A stretch of 7,488 nt of DNA from Bacteroidales bacterium (lineage in GTDB: Bacteria; Bacteroidota; Bacteroidia; Bacteroidales; P3). Within the stretch, counting starts at the first letter, position 1, and each line of letters begins with the position of its first letter. The notes under the pieces were generated by a model. It made no database searches. It was given only the letters and a program-made list of their open reading frames with translations, and was not told where the DNA came from. Shown here piece by piece: positions 1-5,938 of the stretch. The position numbers and the translations under genes were made by a program. The stretch is from assembly GCA_017632095.1 (NCBI GenBank), contig JAGBSA010000083.1, positions 1 through 7,488 of the forward strand. Reading direction: 5' to 3'.

Positions 1-143
1 CATAATGTATTTGGAAGTTGATAAAAACAAACGAAATATGGTTATTAGACGTTTTCAACAATAGCTCAGCAGATGAGATTCCCAATAAAACAAATTCAAA
101 AAAAGACACGCAAACTTCAGAACCAATTACCACTCAACCTTAA
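1..143 (+). other. Unresolved 3' end of an upstream gene (left window edge)
   Basis: Two + strand frames are open here and neither can be assigned. One runs from the window edge to a TAG at 62-64 and gives a short basic tail ending RRFQQ. The other runs from just after a TAA at 3-5 to a TAA at 141-143. It reads like a hydrophilic protein tail rich in Asn, Thr, Lys and Ser and ending in TTQP, but it has no ATG start within the window. The second frame ends only 9 bases before the EEP gene, as expected for an operon neighbour, but the stop at 3-5 cuts it off from anything upstream. A +1 frameshift between the two frames, natural or a sequence error, would join them. I cannot name the gene. Confidence 0.3.
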
Positions 144-152
144 GAATAACAT

Positions 153-1241
153 ATGATAAAGCGTATTTTATACTTAATAAACTTGATATTCGTACTTCTA
201 TTACTAGGAGTATATGCAGGAACTTACGTTAGACCTGAAGCATTGCCTATATTATCTCTTTTCAACTATATTTACCCATTCGTACTTGTGATAAACTCAT
301 TATTTTGCGTGCTTTGGTTATTTATCAAATGGAAATTTCTTTTCGTACCCCTTGCAACCATATTATTAGGATTTGATTTCATACCACGCTTTATCGGATT
401 TTCTTCCGAAGAACTCCCGAAAGACGAACTCAAAACCTTAAAAGTGACAACTTATAACGTAGGTAGTTTTGCCTATGAAACACAAAACACTTCCGAATTA
501 AGAAATCGCAATATGGATTCCATATTGAATATTATCACAACAGAGAATCCCGACATTGTATGCTTTCAAGAATATAGCTCTTCTAAGAAAGGACAACAAT
601 CATTCCATAGAAAAATGATTAAAGACCTGAATTATGAATATTACTTTGCACCTTCTGAATCTAAACAACACGTAAGTGGCAATGTTATTTACTCAAAATA
701 CAAAATCAATCGCTCAGGTTGCCCCTTCCCAATGAAAGAAAATTTTAGGGACTATTCATTCATCGATATCAAACCATGGAAAGAAAGCCTTAGAATCTAC
801 AATGTACATCTCACCTCTTACAAAATGACCGAAGAAGAAAAAAGTAAAATAGGTGATATAAGAAGTGGCAAAATTTCAGACAAAGAAACATCTCTTTCAG
901 TCAAGGATAAACTTATCAAAGCCAACATTGAAAGAAGTAAAGACACAAGACAAATTGTTGATTTACTAAATCAGACAAAGCAACGCTACATTTTGGTTGG
1001 TGATATGAATTCTACGCCATATTCTTATACATATCAAGAATTTACAAAGCTAACCAATGATAGTTTTGTAAAGGTTGGCAACGGCTTTTCCGGAACATAC
1101 AATGGACCACTGCCTGCATACAGAATAGATTACGTATTCTGCGGGGACGGAATTAAGCCTTTGACCTATCTTTGTGGCGACAAAACCTACTCAGACCACA
1201 AACCGGTAACAGTAAGTTTTGAATTTGAAAAAACAGAATAG
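153..1241 (+). CDS. Membrane-anchored endonuclease/exonuclease/phosphatase (EEP) family protein
   Basis: This 362-residue protein has three predicted hydrophobic segments (about residues 5-24, 34-58 and 60-77) followed by a full EEP (DNase I-like) metal-dependent phosphoesterase domain from about 95 to 358. The family's active-site blocks are all visible in order: YNVGSF (Asn102), the metal-binding Glu140 in VCFQE, NVHL (Asn217, His219), GDMN (Asp284, Asn286), RIDYVF (Asp326) and SDH (Asp348, His349). The enzyme is therefore probably active. The N-terminus is basic (MIKR), so an odd number of membrane passes would put the catalytic domain on the periplasmic side; that topology is inferred. 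EEP enzymes cut nucleic acids, phosphoinositides, sphingomyelin or other phosphodiesters, and the substrate cannot be read from this sequence. The ATG at 153 is the natural start because the first membrane segment begins at once. No Shine-Dalgarno sequence is seen. It is co-directional with nth, 25 bp before the preferred nth start. Confidence 0.9.
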   Translation: MIKRILYLINLIFVLLLLGVYAGTYVRPEALPILSLFNYIYPFVLVINSLFCVLWLFIKWKFLFVPLATILLGFDFIPRFIGFSSEELPKDELKTLKVTTYNVGSFAYETQNTSELRNRNMDSILNIITTENPDIVCFQEYSSSKKGQQSFHRKMIKDLNYEYYFAPSESKQHVSGNVIYSKYKINRSGCPFPMKENFRDYSFIDIKPWKESLRIYNVHLTSYKMTEEEKSKIGDIRSGKISDKETSLSVKDKLIKANIERSKDTRQIVDLLNQTKQRYILVGDMNSTPYSYTYQEFTKLTNDSFVKVGNGFSGTYNGPLPAYRIDYVFCGDGIKPLTYLCGDKTYSDHKPVTVSFEFEKTE

Positions 1242-1266
1242 AATAAACATTATAATCAATTCAAAG

Positions 1267-1920
1267 ATGAGAAAAGCAGAACGATATTCACTTACAATAG
1301 AACGCCTAAAAGGATTATTCCCAGAGGCTGACACTGAATTGAATTACGAAAATCCATTTCAATTACTTGTAGCTGTAATATTATCTGCTCAATGCACTGA
1401 CAAAAGAGTTAATTTGGTTACCCCCGAACTATTCAAACGTTTTCCTTCTGCCAAGGAAATGGCAATTAGTTCCGAAGAAGAAATCCTACATTACATCAAA
1501 AGCATATCCTACCCTAACGCAAAAAGCAAAAATCTCTTAAAAATGGCCCAACGTCTTCAAGAGGTGTATAAGGGAGAAGTTCCTTCTACAAGAGAGGAAC
1601 TAACAAGCCTTGCAGGCGTAGGAAGAAAGACTGCCAACGTTATTGGAGCTGTATTATTCAAACAAGCAGTTATGCCGGTAGATACCCATGTACATCGGGT
1701 GAGCAGAAGAATCGGATTAACAAACAAAGCAAAAACCCCATTGGAAACAGAAAATCAATTGATGAGCATGCTGAAAGAAGAATCCGATATAGCATTACTG
1801 CATCATCAACTCATACTTTTGGGACGCTATATTTGCAAAGCACGCAAACCAATGTGCGAAGAATGCCCGCTAACTGTTTGTTGTAAGTTCTATTCTTCAA
1901 AAAATAAATCAGAAAACTAA
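1267..1920 (+). CDS. nth: Endonuclease III (DNA glycosylase/AP lyase)
   Basis: Endonuclease III removes oxidised pyrimidines from DNA and cleaves the resulting abasic site in base-excision repair. With the start at 1267 the protein has 217 residues, close to the 211 of E. coli Nth. Visible hallmarks are LSAQCTDKRVN (39-49), the helix-hairpin-helix LAGVGRKTA (115-123) with the catalytic lysine Lys121, VDTHVHRVSRR with the catalytic Asp139, and a C-terminal [4Fe-4S] site of pattern C-X6-C-X2-C-X5-C at Cys190, 197, 200 and 206. An extra Cys205 sits next to the last ligand. The same frame extends upstream to an ATG at 1219, but that start would overlap the EEP gene and add 16 residues unlike the family, whereas MRKAERY at 1267 begins where Nth proteins usually do. 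The 3' end overlaps the convergent guanine deaminase gene by 4 bp (CTAA), so no terminator fits between them. Confidence 0.95.
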   Translation: MRKAERYSLTIERLKGLFPEADTELNYENPFQLLVAVILSAQCTDKRVNLVTPELFKRFPSAKEMAISSEEEILHYIKSISYPNAKSKNLLKMAQRLQEVYKGEVPSTREELTSLAGVGRKTANVIGAVLFKQAVMPVDTHVHRVSRRIGLTNKAKTPLETENQLMSMLKEESDIALLHHQLILLGRYICKARKPMCEECPLTVCCKFYSSKNKSEN

Positions 1921-2384
1921 TATTCTGTCTTATCTTCTTTTGATTTCCAGTCGTCGAAAGGCAATTCTGATTCGTTTAAGCAAAGATGTTCGCACTTCAA
2001 ACTACGAGCCTCATTTGCCAAAGGTATTTCCTTATAGATAAAATCATCATCAAAACCTGCCAAAGCAGCGTCTTGACGTGTTGAAGCATAAATCAGTCTA
2101 TCTAATCTTGCCCAATAAATAGCCGAAAGGCACATCGGACAAGGTTCACATGAGGAATAAATCACACAACCTTTCAATTCAAAACTTTCTAATTTCTTAC
2201 AAGCAGCACGAATACAATTTATCTCAGCATGAGCCGTAGGATCATTATCCCTTGTTACGCTATTACCACTACGAGCTATCACTTCACCATCCTTAACTAT
2301 GATTGCACCAAAAGGACCCCCTCCTTTAGCAACATTAATCCTTGCAAGCTCGATTGCTTGTCTCATATAATCCTTGTCATTCAT
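1917..2384 (-). CDS. guaD: Guanine deaminase-like cytidine deaminase superfamily enzyme
   Basis: This 155-residue zinc deaminase probably converts guanine to xanthine and ammonia. The zinc site is complete: His52 and the proton-shuttling Glu54 in TAHAEIN, then Cys82 and Cys85 in CEPCPMC. Several blocks favour the Bacillus GuaD type over tRNA adenosine deaminase TadA: GGPFGAIIVKDG (22-33), the DPTAHAE context, AIYWAR (88-93) and the AGFDDDFIYKEI stretch (109-120). The length matches B. subtilis GuaD (156 residues), and the protein also ends in Glu-Tyr; in GuaD the C-terminal tyrosine helps close the active site. The ATG at 2384 is preferred. A longer frame reaches a TTG at 2405, but its 7 extra residues are not needed and would leave almost no leader after the promoter box. 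The gene is single, transcribed away from the S9 peptidase and convergent with nth. Substrate is inferred from similarity; another purine or cytosine remains possible. Confidence 0.82.
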   Translation of the reverse strand: MNDKDYMRQAIELARINVAKGGGPFGAIIVKDGEVIARSGNSVTRDNDPTAHAEINCIRAACKKLESFELKGCVIYSSCEPCPMCLSAIYWARLDRLIYASTRQDAALAGFDDDFIYKEIPLANEARSLKCEHLCLNESELPFDDWKSKEDKTEY

Positions 2385-2409
2385 CTTTCCATTGCTTTTT
2401 AACAAAAAA

Positions 2410-2417
2410 CAAACGTA
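2410..2417 (-). promoter_or_regulatory. Candidate Bacteroidota -7 promoter box for the guanine deaminase gene
   Basis: On the - strand the octamer TACGTTTG matches the Bacteroidota sigma-ABfr -7 consensus TAnnTTTG exactly. It ends 25 bases before the ATG at 2384, giving a short leader. No good TTTG -33 element is visible 19-21 bases upstream. That position lies right at the edge of repeat array A. Confidence 0.5.
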
Positions 2418-2442
2418 AAAAAGTCTTTGTTTCGTATCTTAA

Positions 2443-2526
2443 AAAACCAAGTTTTAGAAAAATAAAATCAAGTTTCAGCAAATTAAAACGAAGAAACAAT
2501 TTTCTAAAATCAAACTTCAGTAAGAT
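2443..2526 (+). repeat. Repeat array A: four tandem 21-bp units
   Basis: This 84-bp A/T-rich stretch divides exactly into four 21-bp units starting at 2443, 2464, 2485 and 2506. The core is AAAAYSAAGTTTYAG followed by six A/T-rich bases. Units 1 and 2 are well conserved, unit 3 keeps only its first half (AAAACGAAG), and unit 4 is moderately diverged (AAAATCAAACTTCAG). Positions 2464-2493 match array B positions 5864-5893 at 27 of 30 bases, in the same unit register. The array lies in the divergent spacer, 58 bp upstream of the guanine deaminase ATG and 100 bp upstream of the peptidase ATG. Because 21 is a multiple of 3, a Lys/Ser/Phe-rich reading frame runs through it; I consider that an artefact. 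Function unknown. Confidence 0.85.
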
Positions 2527-2583
2527 TATATCGCTAATTCATATTCATAAACTAAAACATTCTTATTTTCGGAACTAAATGCG

Positions 2584-2591
2584 TAACTTTG
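2584..2591 (+). promoter_or_regulatory. Candidate Bacteroidota -7 promoter box for the S9 peptidase-rsmG operon
   Basis: The octamer TAACTTTG, in the context GCGTAACTTTGCAG, is an exact match to the TAnnTTTG -7 consensus of Bacteroidota housekeeping promoters. It ends 35 bases before the ATG at 2627, leaving a leader of roughly 30 nt. The region 19-21 bases upstream (around 2560-2565) has only a weak T-rich match to the TTTG -33 element. Confidence 0.62.
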
Positions 2592-2626
2592 CAGTTTTGA
2601 ATTTATAACAACAAAATAGCATTTAT

Positions 2627-5098
2627 ATGAGAAAATTTTCCGTTTTATGTCTGTGTATTTTGGCATTTATGTCAGCAAACGCACAGAAAGTTGTCGAAAG
2701 ACTCGATTTGTATAATGAATACAGCATTATGAGCCCTGTATTTATAGACTCTACAGATGTAAATGGCAAGAGCTTCGATTTGTTTGAAAGTCTAAAAACA
2801 AGAGAATTTGAAGGCGACTTTATAAAAAGACTTGATGCCGACTCAGAAGGATATTTCCACTTTAGCAAAAACGATAACAAAACACACATAAGCGAATTAA
2901 GCTTCAAATTATTTGTTCCTAAAATGGAAAAGGTAAGTTTTAAGTTGATTTCTTCCTGTGCTATGAAAGTCAATTTCGTTAATGCAAGCAAGGATAAAAA
3001 GAATGCGGATAACGACACCTTGGTTTTGGAAGCAGAATACGAAAGTGGTGTTTACGAAATGAAGATACTGCTTATGTGTCAAAACAATCAGGAAAATATA
3101 AAGTTGATTTACGAAAGCGAATCCTCAACTGCAGAACTTACAGACAAGAAACAAGCACTTACCTTGGAGAGTATGTTGGGTGGAAGACATCTTAGCAGTG
3201 TTGAATTGTCACCTAATGGAAATTATTACTTGTTAAAATTGTATGATACCGACATTAAAGGAAAAAATAATTGGAAATGGCAGCTTAAAACCAGAAAAGA
3301 CGACAATCTTTTAATGGAAAGCACAAGCAATTTCGGCATTCAATGGCTTCCAAAAAGCGATTTATTATTCTATACCAAAAAGATAGACGGCAAAAACTCG
3401 CTTATAATTCTTGATCCCTTAACTTTACAAGAGAATATCTTGGTTAAAGACATTCCAGATGGTGGTATAGATTTTCTAAACAATGAACAAGCTTTCATTA
3501 TCAATATAAAAGAAACTTCAACCGAAAAGAAAGAAGATGTTTATCGTCTTTTATCCCCGGATGACAGGATTAGCGACCAATGGCGTCAAAGAAGCGATTT
3601 GTATATCTATCATTTAGGAGAACAATACTTGCAAAGACTCACTTATTCTCACCATGACGTTTATCTATGCGACATTAGCAAAAACGATGATAAGGCTTTG
3701 ATTTGCGTATCCTATGAAACAATTTCAGAACGTCCTTTCGGACACAAAGTATTCTACGAATTAGATTTACAAAACCTTACCTTGGACTCATTATTCAAAG
3801 ATAGCTTTGTAAATAATGCAAAATACTTTAACGATAGTTTGATTTTACTACATTCTTCTTGCGAGGCGTTCAACTCTTTGTCTGCAAAGGTGAAGAAAAA
3901 ACAAATTCCAAATATGTATAACAATACATTGATAGCATGGAACCTTAAAACAAAAACACCAAGTGCAATATTGAAAGATTTCAATCCATCTATTAACGAT
4001 TTCGATGTAAAAGGTGAAACAGTCGTTATGCAATGTACCGATAAGGACTCGATAAATATGTACACACTTTTGCCGCTTGATGGATTCAAAACTCAGAAAA
4101 TCGATTTACCATGCGACATTGTAAGTGACTATACTTGCCTTTCAAACAACTCATACGCACTTTTCATAGGACAAAACTACAATAAACCTGATCGTCTTTT
4201 TGTAAACGACAAAGGAATCGTTGATGAGATTTACTTCCCTAAGGAAAAAGAATATACAAAACTTGACTTAGGTAAAATGGAAGTTTGGAATAACAAAACA
4301 AAAAGTGGTTTGGTTGAAGGCAGATACTATTTACCAAGTGATTTTGATGCAAATAAGAAATACCCTTTGATAGTTTACTATTATGGAGGCACAACTCCAA
4401 CCGATAGAACCTTTGTTTCTCGTTACAATCCTTATCTTTACACTGCCAGAGGCTACGTTGTGTATATCCTTAACCCATCTGGAACTATCGGATATGGACA
4501 AGAATTTGCTGCAAGGCACGTTAACGCATGGGGAACGCAGACTGCCGACGAGATAATCGAATGTGTTGAAACCTTCTGCAAACAACACCCTTTTGTTGAC
4601 AAAGATAAAATCGGTTGTATGGGAGCTAGCTATGGTGGATTTATGACTCAATACCTTGTAAGCAAGTGTGATTTGTTTGCAGCGGCGATTTCCCATGCAG
4701 GAATTTCAAATATAACATCTTATTGGGGCGAAGGATATTGGGGATATGGCTATTCGGCTGCTGCAAGTGCTCATTCTTATCCATGGAATGCAAAAGAGCT
4801 CTACACCGAACACTCACCTCTGTTCAACGCAGACAAGATTAACACTCCTCTTCTTTTGTTACATGGACTTGTTGATACGAATGTTCCTATCGGAGAGAGT
4901 ATCCAAATGTACAATGCTTTGAAAATACTCGGCAAAGAGGTACAATTTGTCAATGTAAAGGGAGAAAACCATGGCATTATGGAATATCAAAAGCGTCTTA
5001 AATGGAATAAGACTATCTATGCTTGGTTTGACAAATACCTAAAAGAAGATAGCAGTTTGTGGAATAAGATGTATCCGGAAACAAACCTTGAAAAGTAA
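2627..5098 (+). CDS. Exported S9 family serine peptidase (prolyl oligopeptidase/dipeptidyl peptidase type)
   Basis: This 823-residue enzyme starts with a signal peptide: basic MRK, a hydrophobic core at 5-15, and SANAQ at 16-20 with likely cleavage after Ala19. It should act in the periplasm or at the outer membrane, releasing short peptides from larger ones. Residues 20-180 are an unrecognised N-terminal region, about 180-540 fit the beta-propeller that gates S9 peptidases, and about 560-805 form the alpha/beta-hydrolase domain. The catalytic triad is complete: Ser668 in GASYGG, Asp750 in HGLVDTNVP and His782 in GENHGI. The aromatic stretch YWGEGYWGYGY (699-709) and the closing WNKMYPE resemble Bacteroidales S9 peptidases as I recall them. 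I do not see the Glu-Glu motif that dipeptidyl peptidase IV uses to bind the free N-terminus, so a DPP5-like or acylaminoacyl-peptidase-like specificity is as likely. It is the first gene of an operon; rsmG follows after 3 bp. Confidence 0.92.
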   Translation: MRKFSVLCLCILAFMSANAQKVVERLDLYNEYSIMSPVFIDSTDVNGKSFDLFESLKTREFEGDFIKRLDADSEGYFHFSKNDNKTHISELSFKLFVPKMEKVSFKLISSCAMKVNFVNASKDKKNADNDTLVLEAEYESGVYEMKILLMCQNNQENIKLIYESESSTAELTDKKQALTLESMLGGRHLSSVELSPNGNYYLLKLYDTDIKGKNNWKWQLKTRKDDNLLMESTSNFGIQWLPKSDLLFYTKKIDGKNSLIILDPLTLQENILVKDIPDGGIDFLNNEQAFIINIKETSTEKKEDVYRLLSPDDRISDQWRQRSDLYIYHLGEQYLQRLTYSHHDVYLCDISKNDDKALICVSYETISERPFGHKVFYELDLQNLTLDSLFKDSFVNNAKYFNDSLILLHSSCEAFNSLSAKVKKKQIPNMYNNTLIAWNLKTKTPSAILKDFNPSINDFDVKGETVVMQCTDKDSINMYTLLPLDGFKTQKIDLPCDIVSDYTCLSNNSYALFIGQNYNKPDRLFVNDKGIVDEIYFPKEKEYTKLDLGKMEVWNNKTKSGLVEGRYYLPSDFDANKKYPLIVYYYGGTTPTDRTFVSRYNPYLYTARGYVVYILNPSGTIGYGQEFAARHVNAWGTQTADEIIECVETFCKQHPFVDKDKIGCMGASYGGFMTQYLVSKCDLFAAAISHAGISNITSYWGEGYWGYGYSAAASAHSYPWNAKELYTEHSPLFNADKINTPLLLLHGLVDTNVPIGESIQMYNALKILGKEVQFVNVKGENHGIMEYQKRLKWNKTIYAWFDKYLKEDSSLWNKMYPETNLEK

Positions 5099-5101
5099 GC
5101 T

Positions 5102-5725
5102 ATGAAAGAAGAATTGAAACGCTATTTCCCAACTTTGAGCGAACAACAGTTGGATTTGTACGAAAGATTCCAAAAAGAATTTTTGCAATGGAATGAAAAG
5201 ATTAACCTTATTTCAAGAAAAGACACAGAGAATCTTTTCACTCATCACATATTGCACTCATTGGCAATAGCGAAAGTTTGTCCTTTCAAGCCACAATGCA
5301 ATATCCTTGACATAGGAACAGGTGGCGGTTTTCCGGGACTTCCTCTTGCCATTATGTTTCCTCAAACTAAATTCATGCTTGTTGATTCCATAGGTAAGAA
5401 AATAAAAGTTGTGCAAGCTATAACCGAAGCTTTGGGACTTAAAAACGTCGAAAGCATGCAGACAAGAGCCGAAAAGGTAAACGGAAAGTTCGATTTCGTA
5501 ATCAGTCGTGCCGTTACAACATTCGAAGACTTCATTCCATGGACAACAGGTAAGTTTTCAAACATACGTTACCACGATTTACCAAATGGTATCCTCTATT
5601 TGAAAGGCGGAGATTTGACCGAAGAACTTTCAGTTGTTAAAAAGCCATACAAGATTTTCAATATAAGTGATTACTTTGAAGATGAGTTTTTTGAAACCAA
5701 GAAAGTAATCCATATCAAAGCTTAG
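5102..5725 (+). CDS. rsmG: 16S rRNA (guanine(527)-N7)-methyltransferase RsmG
   Basis: RsmG (formerly GidB) uses S-adenosylmethionine to methylate N7 of G527 in 16S rRNA; in other bacteria its loss gives low-level streptomycin resistance. The 207-residue length equals that of E. coli RsmG. Family signatures are NLISRKD (35-41), HHILHSL (48-54), the SAM-binding loop DIGTGGGFPG (70-79), LVDSIGKK with Asp95 (93-100), SRAV (135-138) and YLKGGD (166-171). It is intact. The start at 5102 lies 3 bp after the peptidase stop, so both genes are probably co-transcribed from the promoter near 2584. No Shine-Dalgarno sequence is seen. A hairpin terminator begins 23 bp after the stop. Confidence 0.96.
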   Translation: MKEELKRYFPTLSEQQLDLYERFQKEFLQWNEKINLISRKDTENLFTHHILHSLAIAKVCPFKPQCNILDIGTGGGFPGLPLAIMFPQTKFMLVDSIGKKIKVVQAITEALGLKNVESMQTRAEKVNGKFDFVISRAVTTFEDFIPWTTGKFSNIRYHDLPNGILYLKGGDLTEELSVVKKPYKIFNISDYFEDEFFETKKVIHIKA

Positions 5726-5738
5726 ATTAGAAATCTAA
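5722..5738 (+). other. Small perfect hairpin overlapping the rsmG stop codon
   Basis: TTAGATT (5722-5728) and AATCTAA (5732-5738) are perfect inverted repeats with a 3-base loop. The left arm includes the rsmG stop codon TAG at 5723-5725. The stem is weak (A/T-rich) and stands 10 bp before the main terminator. It may add to 3' end structure or be chance. Confidence 0.4.
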
Positions 5739-5748
5739 AAACACAAAG

Positions 5749-5790
5749 CACCCGAATCTTACAAAACAAAAGACTCGGGTGTTTTTATTT
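5749..5790 (+). terminator. Rho-independent terminator of the S9 peptidase-rsmG operon, probably bidirectional
   Basis: The arms CACCCGAATCTT (5749-5760) and AAGACTCGGGTG (5770-5781) pair over 12 positions with one A-C mismatch, around a 9-base loop. The stem is followed by TTTTTATTT (5782-5790), the classic U-run. On the opposite strand the same stem is followed by a T-rich run (CTTTGTGTTTTT), so it could also stop the convergent trkH transcript. That transcript would then carry array B in its 3' untranslated region. Confidence 0.88.
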
Positions 5791-5842
5791 AATCACTATC
5801 GAATTTTTGATTAGAATCTCTCTCTCTAAGATACGCAAGAAT

Positions 5843-5926
5843 AAAACGGCGTTTTGTTAAATTGAAATCAAGTTTCAATAAATTAAAACGAAGTTTTAGA
5901 AAATCAAAACAAAGTTTCAGCAAAAG
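5843..5926 (+). repeat. Repeat array B: four tandem 21-bp units
   Basis: Like array A, this is exactly 84 bp and four 21-bp units, starting at 5843, 5864, 5885 and 5906, in the same orientation. Cores are AAAACGGCGTTTTG, GAAATCAAGTTTCA, AAAACGAAGTTTTAG and AAAACAAAGTTTCAG. Position 13 alternates T, C, T, C along the array, hinting at a 42-bp higher-order unit. The array lies between the shared terminator and the trkH stop codon, ending 12 bp from the latter. As in array A, the 21-bp period gives a Lys/Ser/Phe-rich reading frame that is not thought to be a gene. Function unknown. Confidence 0.85.
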
Positions 5927-5938
5927 CCATTCTTTGTT

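Noticed and set aside
1219..1266. Upstream ATG that would lengthen endonuclease III by 16 residues
   Set aside because: It lies inside the EEP gene and adds a stretch unlike Nth N-termini; the ATG at 1267 gives the family's usual beginning and length.
153..1920. The EEP protein and endonuclease III as a joint DNA repair module
   Set aside because: The EEP protein has three membrane segments and a probable periplasmic domain, so adjacency to nth is more likely incidental.
1917..2384. Assignment of the deaminase as tRNA adenosine deaminase TadA
   Set aside because: The DPTAHAE context, the AIYWAR block, the AGFDDDFIYKEI stretch and the C-terminal Glu-Tyr fit the guanine deaminase type better.
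2385..2405. TTG start that would lengthen the guanine deaminase by 7 residues
   Set aside because: The ATG at 2384 gives a length close to B. subtilis GuaD and a better distance from the candidate promoter box.
2443..2526. Array A as a CRISPR array
   Set aside because: The units are directly adjacent with no unique spacers, they are only 21 bp and degenerate, and no cas gene is present.
2342..2578. Open + strand frame of 78 codons rich in Lys, Ser and Phe
   Set aside because: Its first part is antisense to the guanine deaminase gene, and the rest is the 21-bp repeat array A read in frame (21 is a multiple of 3). The composition is explained by the repeat, and no translation start is evident.
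2623..3018. 131-codon - strand frame, and other - strand frames within 3754-4696
   Set aside because: They are antisense to the S9 peptidase, whose signal peptide, propeller and catalytic triad are continuous on the + strand.
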